DNA of 64,000 nucleotides from CAVTSA01 sp963790575. Its GTDB lineage: Bacteria > Chloroflexota > Dormibacteria > Dormibacterales > Dormibacteraceae. A program made the translations under genes and the position numbers. The notes below the pieces were generated by a model. The model saw only the letters and a program-made list of their open reading frames with translations, was not told the origin of the DNA and ran no database searches. Of this stretch, positions 57,509 through 64,000 are shown in pieces. Numbering within the stretch: the stretch's first letter is position 1; each line of letters opens with the position of its first letter. The stretch is from positions 62,001 to 126,000 of the forward strand of contig CAWBPD010000005.1 of assembly GCA_963790575.1 (NCBI GenBank). The letters are read 5' to 3'.

Positions 57509-57596
57509 AAACACCTCCTCTCGCGGCCGACTGGTGGGAAACCAAAGACGGGCCCTTCGAGCGCCCGTGTTATACGGCCCCCCTATGGTAGGGAGG

Positions 57597-58997
57597 ATGG
57601 TCGAGGGGACCCAGGCAAGTCATTCACCGCTGCGTTATCTGGCGCTCGGCGACTCCTACACCGTCGGGACCGGGACGCCGGGGCCTGCGCACGCGTTCCC
57701 GGCACGGCTGGCGCGGCTGGCGCGGGAGCGTCTGGGTGTGGAGGTGGGGGTCACCAATCCGGCCGTCGACGGGTACGCGACCACGGACGTGATCCGCGAG
57801 CAGCTGCCGCTGCTGAAGGCGGTGCGGCCGCACCTGGTATCCATCCTGGTGGGAGCCAACGACCTCGCCCGCGGCTGGTCGCGCGAGGTCTACGCCCAGG
57901 GGCTGGAGACCATCTACGACGCCCTCGCGGCCGAGGCCCGGGAGCCGGGGGCGGTGCTCGCGATCACCGTCCCCGACTGGTCACTGGCTCCGGCCGCGGC
58001 CGCGTTCGGCACCCCGGACCAGCTGCGCACAGAGATCGAGTGGCGCAACGAGAGGGCGATGTCGGAGGCCCGCCGCCGCGGCTTTCGCGTCTTCGACGTG
58101 GCGCCGATCTCACGCCGGCTGGGCCGGGCCGGGCTGGGTCCCGACCAACTGCACCCCACGCAAGCGCAGTACGAGCGGTGGGCGGACGAAATCTGGGACG
58201 CTCTCGGACCCGACTGGGTGGCTGCCGGCCGGACTCGCTCGGTGGCGTTCGGGGAGCTGGGACACCACCTCGACTACGGCTCCTACCTGCGGATCCCGGA
58301 ACTGCTGCAGCTGCAGTCGCCGCTCACGCAACACCATGACGAGGTGCTGTTCATCGTCATCCATCAGGCGTTCGAGCTCTGGTTCAAGCTCCAGCTCCGC
58401 GAGATGGAGGCGGCGCGCGACGCCCTGCTCGGCGGCGATTCGGTGGGCGCCCGCTGGTATCTGCGCCGGATTGCCGCGGTCGGAGGGCTGCTCGTCCATC
58501 AGATCGGCCTGCTGGACACGATGGCGCCGCAGGACTTCCTGCTCTTCCGGTCCGAACTCAGCCCGGCCAGCGGGTTCCAGTCGGTGCAGTTCCGTGAGAT
58601 CGAGTTCCTGGGCGGGATGCGGGAGGTCGGCGTGCTGGAGGACCTGGACCTGCGGCCCGAGGACCGCGCGCGGCTGGAACGGCGCCTGGCGGAGCCCACG
58701 CTGCGTGATGGCTGGTCAAGCGTCCTGCGGGCGGCCGGCGATCCGCGGCTGACCGACATCTACGCCGACCGGCGCCGGCACCAGGAGCTGTTCTTGATCG
58801 CCGAGGCCTTGCTCGACGTCGACCAGCAGCTGCTGCTCTGGCGGAGCCGGCACCTGACCATGGTCGAGCGCCAGATCGGGACCAAGGTCGGGACCGGCGG
58901 CTCGACGGGGGCGGGGTACCTGCGGACGACGCTGCAGAAACGGCTCTTCCCAGAGCTCTGGGACGCGCGCTCCCAGCTCACGCCGGCGCGCGACTGA
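57597..58997 (+). CDS. Fusion of SGNH/GDSL hydrolase and tryptophan 2,3-dioxygenase
   Basis: One frame of 466 codons encodes two enzymes. Residues 1-205 are a complete SGNH hydrolase: Ser20 in LALGDSYTVGTG, Gly in the second block, Asn88 in VGANDLA, and Asp183/His186 in GPDQLHPT. Residues 216-466 are a tryptophan 2,3-dioxygenase: LDYGSYLRIPELLQLQSPL, active His 247 in TQHHDEVLFIVIHQAFELWF, heme His 419 in SRHLTMVERQIGTK and GTGGSTGAGYL. There is no stop or strong internal ribosome site between. The dioxygenase makes N-formylkynurenine; the next step needs a formamidase, which the SGNH part could be (inference). GGGAGG precedes ATG 57597. Confidence 0.9.
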   Translation: MVEGTQASHSPLRYLALGDSYTVGTGTPGPAHAFPARLARLARERLGVEVGVTNPAVDGYATTDVIREQLPLLKAVRPHLVSILVGANDLARGWSREVYAQGLETIYDALAAEAREPGAVLAITVPDWSLAPAAAAFGTPDQLRTEIEWRNERAMSEARRRGFRVFDVAPISRRLGRAGLGPDQLHPTQAQYERWADEIWDALGPDWVAAGRTRSVAFGELGHHLDYGSYLRIPELLQLQSPLTQHHDEVLFIVIHQAFELWFKLQLREMEAARDALLGGDSVGARWYLRRIAAVGGLLVHQIGLLDTMAPQDFLLFRSELSPASGFQSVQFREIEFLGGMREVGVLEDLDLRPEDRARLERRLAEPTLRDGWSSVLRAAGDPRLTDIYADRRRHQELFLIAEALLDVDQQLLLWRSRHLTMVERQIGTKVGTGGSTGAGYLRTTLQKRLFPELWDARSQLTPARD

Positions 58998-59007
58998 AGC
59001 TGCGCTA

Positions 59008-59039
59008 TTGACAATCCCGCGTTCCGGGAAGACACTTCC
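59008..59039 (+). promoter_or_regulatory. Promoter with palindrome for the MFS transporter
   Basis: TTGACA (59008-59013), a 17-nt spacer and GACACT (59031-59036) form a promoter 22 nt upstream of the start. The palindrome GGAAG-ACA-CTTCC (59027-59039) covers the -10, an operator position. Confidence 0.5.
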
Positions 59040-59057
59040 GCGCGGGAGGAATTGGGA

Positions 59058-60506
59058 GTGGGAACTGTCTCGGCGGAACCGTCGCGTGGTGGCGCGGTCG
59101 TGGCGCGCCTGGATCGGATTCCGATCTGGTCGCTGCCCTACCTGTTCGTCGGAGTGATCGGAGTCGGCTTCCTGTTCACCTTCTTCGACATCTTCGACAT
59201 CAACGTCTCGTTCATCGAGACCTGCACCCAGATCGTCCGCAAGTGCACGCCGGAGACGGCCGGACAGTCGCTCGGCGTGCCGGTGCTGGTCAACCTGGTC
59301 GGGTATGTGGTGGGGACGCTGATACTGAGCCCGCTGGCCGACCGCTTCGGCCGCCGGGACATGCTGCTGATCACGATGGCGATCACCGGCCTCGGGTCCC
59401 TGTGGACCGTCTTCACGCAGGACCTGACCACGTTCACGCTGGCGCGTTTCGTGACCGGGATCGGGATCGGGGCCGACCTCGCGATCGTGAACACCTACAT
59501 CAACGAGGTGGCGCCGGTCTCGGGGCGGGCGCGCTACACCTCGCTCATCATCTTCATGTCGGCGATGGGAGCCTTCTTCGGCATCTGGCTGGGGCTCCTG
59601 TTCACCACCCCGGCGACGCCCTTCCCGCTCGGGCTGCCGTTCGCGCTCGCCGGACCCTCGTTCGGCGCCGGCTGGCGGGTCATGTACGCGATCGGGGCGG
59701 TTCTCGCCGTGATCGGGGTCCTGCTCCGGTTCCAGCTGCCGGAGTCGCCGCGCTGGCTGGTCTCGCGAGACCGGGTCGACGAGGCGGATCGCGTGGTGAC
59801 GTCGATGGAGACCCGTGCCTCGCGGCGCGTGCAGCTCGGCGAGCCCTCGCTCTCGAAGACCCACGTCGAGCAAGTGGACGCGGGAGGCACCGGGCGGACC
59901 GCGTTCACCGCCATCTTCCAGAACCGGGTCTACGTGCGGCGGCTGGTGCTGCTGCTGGTGGTCTGGTTCGTGGGCTACGTCACCGTCTACTCCTACGGCG
60001 CCGGCTTCACCACCGCGCTGGCCACCCTCGCCTACCCGGCACCTGAGGCGGGGCTGATCGCGGCGTTCGGGACGCTCGGCTTCATCGCCTGCACCGTGGT
60101 CGCCTTCTTCTTCGCCGAGCGGATGGAGCGGCGTCGCTGGCTGCCGGTGGCGGCGGTCATCACGCTGGCGGGCTCGATCGTGGTGGGCGCCGGGGGCAAG
60201 GTGCCGGTGCTGGCCTTCATCGGCGCGATCTTGATCTTCTTCGGCTTCAACGTCTGGGTGCCCATGACCTACAGCTGGACCACAGAGCTGTTCCCCACCC
60301 GCGCCCGCACCACCGGGTTCGGGCTGGCCGACGGGATCGGCCACCTGGGAGGAGGATTCGGGGTGCTCCTGCTGGTGCCGCTGCTGCCGACCCTGGGGGC
60401 GTTCTGGGGGCTGGTGGTGATCGCCCTCTTCCTGGCCCTGGCTGCGGTGGTGGCTCAGTTCGGCATCTCCACGCGCGGGCGCACGCTCGGCGAGATCAGC
60501 CCCTAG
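59058..60506 (+). CDS. MFS transporter (sugar-porter/metabolite symporter type)
   Basis: The 482-residue protein has 12 membrane segments. Signatures are ADRFGRRDMLLITMAITGL between segments 2 and 3, then INEVAPVSGRARYTS and LPESPRWLVSRDRVDEAD, and ELFPTRARTTGFGLADGIGH near the end. These match the metabolite:H+ symporter branch. The substrate is unknown; tryptophan, kynurenine or anthranilate is suggested only by the neighbouring fusion gene. GTG 59058 has GGGAGGA 7 nt upstream. It has its own promoter. Confidence 0.87.
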   Translation: MGTVSAEPSRGGAVVARLDRIPIWSLPYLFVGVIGVGFLFTFFDIFDINVSFIETCTQIVRKCTPETAGQSLGVPVLVNLVGYVVGTLILSPLADRFGRRDMLLITMAITGLGSLWTVFTQDLTTFTLARFVTGIGIGADLAIVNTYINEVAPVSGRARYTSLIIFMSAMGAFFGIWLGLLFTTPATPFPLGLPFALAGPSFGAGWRVMYAIGAVLAVIGVLLRFQLPESPRWLVSRDRVDEADRVVTSMETRASRRVQLGEPSLSKTHVEQVDAGGTGRTAFTAIFQNRVYVRRLVLLLVVWFVGYVTVYSYGAGFTTALATLAYPAPEAGLIAAFGTLGFIACTVVAFFFAERMERRRWLPVAAVITLAGSIVVGAGGKVPVLAFIGAILIFFGFNVWVPMTYSWTTELFPTRARTTGFGLADGIGHLGGGFGVLLLVPLLPTLGAFWGLVVIALFLALAAVVAQFGISTRGRTLGEISP

Positions 60507-60561
60507 GCAGGGACCCTCGCTCCGGGGCTGGTCGGGGCAGAGGTCAGCACCACCCAGACCC

Positions 60562-60619
60562 AGAGTGTCCGCACTCCGGCGCTACCGCAGCGCGCGTAGG
60601 ACCGGATTGCGGACACTCT
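60562..60619. repeat. Intact family-C hairpin
   Basis: AGAGTGTCCGCACTCCGG (60562-60579) pairs with CCGGATTGCGGACACTCT (60602-60619), 17 of 18 bases, around a loop with GCGCTACCGC. It is the best copy of the family also found at 5721, 35036/37027 and (core only) 39569. Confidence 0.8.
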
Positions 60620-60721
60620 CGCGTTTGAGGCTTGTGAGGGAAGGTGGCTACCTTTTTTCGCCAACCGGAGGTATCATCACGTCAGCGACCCACGCTGCTA
60701 CTACCTCTGGAGCCCACGTCC

Positions 60722-60982
60722 ATGCAACCATCGCAGCCGGAGTCCAACACGGTGCAGTGCGCCTGCGGCCGCGGGGCCGACGAGGCGACGGTGACCTTCT
60801 ACCGCTCGCTCCACGGGACCTACCGCTACCACCGCTGCCCATGTGGCATGGAGTGGACGGAGCATGATCCTCACCCCGACCTTTCCTCCCCGGTGACCGG
60901 CGACGAGGTGATTGAGGTGCACGTGCACCTCAAGGAGTTTCACGGCACACTCCGCAGCCTCCTCGGGGGCCAGGCGGCCTGA
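60722..60982 (+). CDS. Small zinc-ribbon-like protein
   Basis: The 86-residue protein has two Cys pairs, VQCACGRG and YHRCPCGMEW, about 28 residues apart, as in a zinc ribbon, and a His-rich C-terminal part (EVHVHLKEFHG). I recognise no family. ATG 60722 is used because the Cys region follows; the open frame extends to 60644 across a possible AAGGTGGCTACCTTTTTT stem-loop. Its end is followed by a 9-bp hairpin. Confidence 0.6.
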   Translation: MQPSQPESNTVQCACGRGADEATVTFYRSLHGTYRYHRCPCGMEWTEHDPHPDLSSPVTGDEVIEVHVHLKEFHGTLRSLLGGQAA

Positions 60983-60996
60983 GGGCGTCCGGTTCT

Positions 60997-61022
60997 CCCG
61001 CCGGAACTACCCCTCCGGCGGG
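60997..61022. terminator. Hairpin between the zinc-ribbon gene and tRNA-Asn
   Basis: CCCGCCGGA (60997-61005) pairs perfectly with TCCGGCGGG (61014-61022) around an 8-nt loop. It lies 14 nt past the stop codon and directly before the tRNA -10 box TAGAAT at 61023. Confidence 0.6.
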
Positions 61023-61045
61023 TAGAATCGGACGCCTGGCACCGC

Positions 61046-61121
61046 TCCGGAGTAGCTCAATCGGTAGAGCAGGCGGCTGTTAACCGCAAGGTTCACGGTT
61101 CGAGTCCGTGCTCCGGAGCCA
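61046..61121 (+). tRNA. tRNA-Asn (GTT anticodon)
   Basis: The 76-nt cloverleaf has acceptor TCCGGAG/CTCCGGA, D arm GCTC..GAGC, anticodon loop CTGTTAA (GTT) on stem GGCGG/CCGCA with one mismatched outer pair, T arm CACGG TTCGAGT CCGTG, and encoded CCA. TAGAAT at 61023-61028 is a good -10. Confidence 0.95.
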
Positions 61122-61719
61122 CGATTTGAACTCAGATTCGTCCTAATATCGTCCATCCAAGGGCCCGCGGGGCTCTTCGCGCACATTTGTTGGGAAGGGC
61201 CTGATTTTGACGCAAGCTTAGGCTTCGACCCTCGCTTCGCTTCAGAGCGTTGTCGGCGTGCCACCCGCACTTGCGCCGTCCAGCGAGTCAGTTCTCCCCG
61301 CGCCCGACGGCGCTGGCGGCCGGGGTCCGACTACGCCAATCGCTGTAATGGTTAGGCCCCCCTCATTGAAATCAATCCGTACCACCTATCTGAGAGAACG
61401 GCCACAGATCTCTCGGCTCACAGGGCGCCCGGCCGTGCGCGTCCGCTCCGAGCTTTTTTTTCGGCTTGCGGACACAGCGGATCCACCCATAGACGGTCGA
61501 AGGCGGCGGCACGGTCCCTCGGCAGGTCAGCTGCCGCGTGGTTGAGCAAAGTTGCCCGAGTCGTGAGGTCGTTCATCTTGGCGAAGGATGGGAGGCGGCT
61601 AGATCGCCGGTCCCAGTCCAAGAGTCGTCGTCTGCCGGGACCGACGAAAGTGGGGTGGTGCCCGCCAGTGCCTGCTGACCCGGCCGATGGGTAATCTGTG
61701 CAGGGCGGACAGGGGGGCG
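61122..61719. other. Non-coding or degraded region after tRNA-Asn
   Basis: No gene can be supported over these 598 bp. Local composition is less GC-rich than elsewhere (an eight-T run near 61454). A minus-strand piece reading MNDLTTRATLLNHAAADLPR DRAAAFDRLWVDPL around 61465-61577 looks protein-like and may be a gene remnant. There are no integrase pieces and no second copy of the tRNA 3' end that I can see. Confidence 0.5.
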
Positions 61720-62265
61720 ATGTTGACGGACTCTTTGCGTGACCAGGCATTCGCGGTGGCATGGTTGTCGTTGATGGCGGCCGCCTGGTTCGGATGGGCG
61801 CAAGAAGACCCGAATCCGAAGCTTCGTGGCCTGTTGGGGGCCGGCTCCGGCGCCGGGTACGTGCTAGCGATCGGCTTCGGAATCCTGGTCTGGCGGAACT
61901 GGGAGACTCCGACCGCGCTTGAAGGGCGTTACTGGGTGTTTGGTGTCATCGTGCTCGCCGAGACCGTGCTCATCGGAGCCGGGTGCCTCCTCCTCGCCCG
62001 ACGCGGGCAGACACGGTGGTTCGGTTGGTGGATCGGACTCTGCGTGTCCGTGCACTTCGTCCCGCTCGCTTGGGTGTTCGGGGACTGGTCGTATCTGATG
62101 CTCACTGTTGTGCAGCTGGCAGGACTGATCGTCATGTTCCCGTCGCTCGCCCGCCGCACTTACGCGACGAGCCGGTGGGCATGCCCGTGGATCGGTGCCA
62201 CGTTCCTCGCCTATGCCATGACATCAGGGGTGATTTTTCTCCTCCGGTACGGCTACCCGACCTAG
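61720..62265 (+). CDS. Membrane protein of unknown function
   Basis: The 181-residue protein has about six hydrophobic segments (AFAVAWLSLMAAAWFGWAQ, then GYVLAIGFGILVWRNW, GVIVLAETVLIGAGCLLLA, WWIGLCVSVHFVPLAWVFG and others). No motif points to a function. ATG 61720 follows GGGGGGCG. The 11-codon longer frame starting at 61687 is possible. It stands alone between degraded regions. Confidence 0.65.
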   Translation: MLTDSLRDQAFAVAWLSLMAAAWFGWAQEDPNPKLRGLLGAGSGAGYVLAIGFGILVWRNWETPTALEGRYWVFGVIVLAETVLIGAGCLLLARRGQTRWFGWWIGLCVSVHFVPLAWVFGDWSYLMLTVVQLAGLIVMFPSLARRTYATSRWACPWIGATFLAYAMTSGVIFLLRYGYPT

Positions 62266-62352
62266 ACTGCAGTGTCCCCAAGGTGGTGGGGTATACCGCA
62301 GGTGCTCGATTGACCCCTCCGTTATGGTGTGGTCGACGAGGCGCTCGGGGTC

Positions 62353-62520
62353 AGCTCGCGGCCACTACGACCGGCGAGCCGTCGAGATTGAGCAGCACGG
62401 TGAGCCCGCCGGTCGCCGCGTTGTAGTGGTACAGGTACCCACACGCCCGTCTCTCGGTCCCGGAGCACCTGGCTGCCCTCGACCTTCTTTACGATCCGGC
62501 CGCCCAGAATGGAGGTCGTT
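62353..62520 (-). pseudogene. Frameshifted gene fragment
   Basis: On the minus strand TSILGGRIVKKVEGSQVLRD RETG is followed in a shifted frame by YLYHYNAATGGLTVLLNLDG SPVVVAAS and a stop. It looks like the end of a protein with a broken frame. I do not recognise the family. No start is visible upstream. Confidence 0.4.
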
Positions 62521-62599
62521 GGTGTCAAGGTCGGTGTTCTCGCCATCCTTATTGCAATCTGGGCGGCAGCTCCAGGCGGCCGCGGCAACATCAAGCGGA

Positions 62600-62977
62600 A
62601 TCGTGGCCCGGGCGGAAGGACTGCGATCCGGCTGGGCCTCACCGGGCACGGTCGCGAGCGTCTTCGGCGCGACGTTTCTGATCCTGCTTGTGTGGGCGAC
62701 GCTCGGGGCCATGGTCACGGCGATCACGCGACGGGCGGCGTCCGGGATCGCGGTGGCCTTCTTGCTTGCGACGCTTGAGGCGTCCGGCCCCGGTGTAGCC
62801 GAGCTCCCGGGTCTCCCCGGCGCTGCGGCTCTGTCTCTTTCCAGAACCTTCATGCCAGACGGGGTCCCGCACCTCGGCTTGGCCGCGGGCGCGACGGTGC
62901 TGCTCTCCGCCTACGGAGCGACGTTCGTAGCGATCACGATTGCCGTGTTGAAGCATCGGGACGTGTCCGACCACTAG
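62600..62977 (+). pseudogene. C-terminal fragment of an ABC-2-type transporter permease
   Basis: The sequence has SVFGATFLILLVWATLGAMV TAITRRAASGIAVAFLLA, then PHLGLAAGATVLLSAYGATF and the end IAVLKHRDVSDH. Two or three spans with a short charged tail ending in (R/H)RDVS are typical of the last part of ABC-2 permeases. The N-terminal spans and any ATPase are missing, so it is a remnant. The boundary on the 5' side is approximate. Confidence 0.5.
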
Positions 62978-63108
62978 CCTCCAACTCGATCCCAGGGCAT
63001 GTTGGGGGTGGAGAGATCGCTTCCGTACGCCCGGTTCCGCGGCTCGCTGGAGGTTCCTTGCGATCTACCCCGTCGGAAGGACCTCAGGGTTGCGCATCAT
63101 CTGCATCC

Positions 63109-63591
63109 ATGGCTGCACGACCGGTATTCGGGAGAGGGGTGGGGGTGGCGACTCTCGTGGTCGGGCTCGGCTTCGCCGCTGTCAGCGCCTACTGGGCGGC
63201 GGGCGGCAAAGGGCTGTTGGACACCGTAGGCGGCGTCTTCGAGCAAGCAGGTCGCTCCGGAGGCTGGGGCGTGAGCGTAGCTCTCTGGCTGGTGGTCGCG
63301 ATCAAGGTGATCGCGGCGGGTCTTCCCCTTGGGACTGTTGTCTGGCCCCCTCCGGGTGGGTGGCGGCGGCTGCTTCGAGTCCTGGCCTGGGTGGACGCGA
63401 TCGTCCTCACGCTCTACGGGCTGGTGCTGACCACCGGCGATCTTCTCTCAATCTCGGGCGTGGTAGGTTCCGCCGTCGGGAAGGACATAACTGCCCTCAC
63501 GTGGCACGGGTTTCTGTGGGATCCCTGGTTCTTGATCTGGGGGCTTCTCGGGACGGCGACAATAATGCTGGCTCACGGGGACTCGACCTGA
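63109..63591 (+). CDS. DUF3995 family membrane protein
   Basis: The 160-residue protein has four spans and the family pattern AAVSAYWAAGGKGLLDTVGG VFEQAG, LRVLAWVDAIVLTLYGLVLT and ITALTWHGFLWDPWFLIWGL LG. DUF3995 is common in high-GC bacteria; function unknown. ATG 63109 is used. The open frame upstream to 63058 is not conserved in character. Confidence 0.75.
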   Translation: MAARPVFGRGVGVATLVVGLGFAAVSAYWAAGGKGLLDTVGGVFEQAGRSGGWGVSVALWLVVAIKVIAAGLPLGTVVWPPPGGWRRLLRVLAWVDAIVLTLYGLVLTTGDLLSISGVVGSAVGKDITALTWHGFLWDPWFLIWGLLGTATIMLAHGDST

Positions 63592-64000
63592 TCGAAGACG
63601 TATTCGGGGGTCGACCGCAATTCGATCACGGTCTGCGAGACGAGCAGAACGCCGAAACCTGTGCCAGGCAACGGAGCTCCCGGGGAGCCTACGCCGGGGG
63701 ATCCCTCAGCGGGCGCTTCTGAAGATGTCGGCGCCATATAGATTCGGCTTCAGGCGCGCCGCCAGATCGCGGCGACCGTCGGCGTCACCCAGTCAGTGCG
63801 CTCCGGACCCAGGTCCAGGCGTAGCAGTAACGACGCGACGCCGAGGCCGCCCAACAGCTCCACCTGCAGCACTTCTCGGCATCGCAGCCCCGTTGGCCGA
63901 GGAGTCTATCCCTCCCCCTGACCGTTTCGCAACGCCCGCGAGCTGGCCATTCATCGGACGTTCACTTCCTTCTGCGCCTGGTCTCCACGGTGACCCTGTT
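63592..64000. other. No supported gene in the last 409 bp
   Basis: I find no convincing coding frame. A minus-strand piece, VLQVELLGGLGVASLLLRLD to a stop at about 63750, is protein-like but has no start and no family I can name. The sequence ends inside this region. Confidence 0.4.

Noticed and set aside
57515..57596. Attenuator-like hairpin (ACGGGC..GCCCGT) between kynU and the fusion gene
   Set aside because: The stem is only 6 bp with no leader peptide rich in Trp and no T-tract; it may be chance in GC-rich DNA.
58218..58244. Independent start of the tryptophan dioxygenase at GTG 58218 or 58242
   Set aside because: There is no stop codon ending the SGNH part and no strong ribosome site; the frame is continuous, so a fusion is simpler. 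A minor internal product cannot be excluded.
61007..61270. 87-codon minus-strand frame over tRNA-Asn
   Set aside because: It is antisense to the tRNA and has no coding character.
63750..63900. Start of a BTAD/SARP-like regulator on the minus strand
   Set aside because: VLQVELLGGLGV is only weakly similar and the frame has a stop within 40 codons and no start.

Overview
This is a GC-rich bacterial chromosome segment with short intergenic gaps and many GTG, TTG and occasionally CTG starts. The gene content points to a monoderm-type high-GC lineage in or near Actinomycetota, Chloroflexota or Candidatus Dormibacterota: MurT/GatD for cell-wall amidation, a 29-residue bS22-like ribosomal protein, a single-chain glycyl-tRNA synthetase, a RecO with Cys pairs, and many apparently leaderless genes (a TANNNT box about 6 to 9 nt before the start codon). 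No rRNA or marker gene settles the phylum, so the assignment is an inference.

Layout. 1-6.4 kb: end of a secreted CHAP hydrolase, a MocR regulator divergent from an M20 peptidase, glutaryl-CoA dehydrogenase and a reductase-like protein. 6.4-11.6 kb: signal transduction (LuxR regulator, lone receiver, beta-propeller protein, membrane histidine kinase, second LuxR regulator). 11.6-20.6 kb: DUF429, tRNA-Ala, SAM-hydrolase family, membrane proteins, bS22, amidohydrolase, HIT protein, leuS, YbjQ. 20.7-22.8 kb: a decayed island beside tRNA-Gln holding an integrase pseudogene, a toxin-antitoxin pair and a frameshifted membrane gene. 22.9-35 kb: comEA-comEC, holA, rpsT, gamma-carbonic-anhydrase-like protein, ispE, murT-gatD, a large membrane protein and a PepC-type peptidase. 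35-37 kb: a 554-residue protein of unknown function lying between two halves of a dispersed hairpin repeat. 37-50.5 kb: luciferase-like oxidoreductase, TIGR04076 protein, amidohydrolase, lon, glmU-prs, CNNM/CBS protein, recO-glyQS, VapBC-like pair and an SDR. 50.5-61.1 kb: MarR, dnaG-rpoD, small unknown genes, a tryptophan-to-anthranilate cluster, an MFS transporter and tRNA-Asn. 61.1-64 kb: gene fragments and small membrane proteins.

The most notable locus is at 56.3-60.5 kb. One ORF fuses a complete SGNH/GDSL hydrolase to tryptophan 2,3-dioxygenase, divergent from kynureninase. The missing middle step of that pathway is N-formylkynurenine hydrolysis, so the SGNH domain is a candidate for a new type of kynurenine formamidase. 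A second theme is several families of intergenic repeats: hairpins built on GAGTGTCCGCA, tandem units containing GAATGCCGGCGATCGGGG downstream of both small ribosomal-protein genes, and GGTGCACC units beside the HIT gene and recO. A third is very compact leaderless promoters, including two divergent genes whose start codons lie inside each other's -10 boxes.
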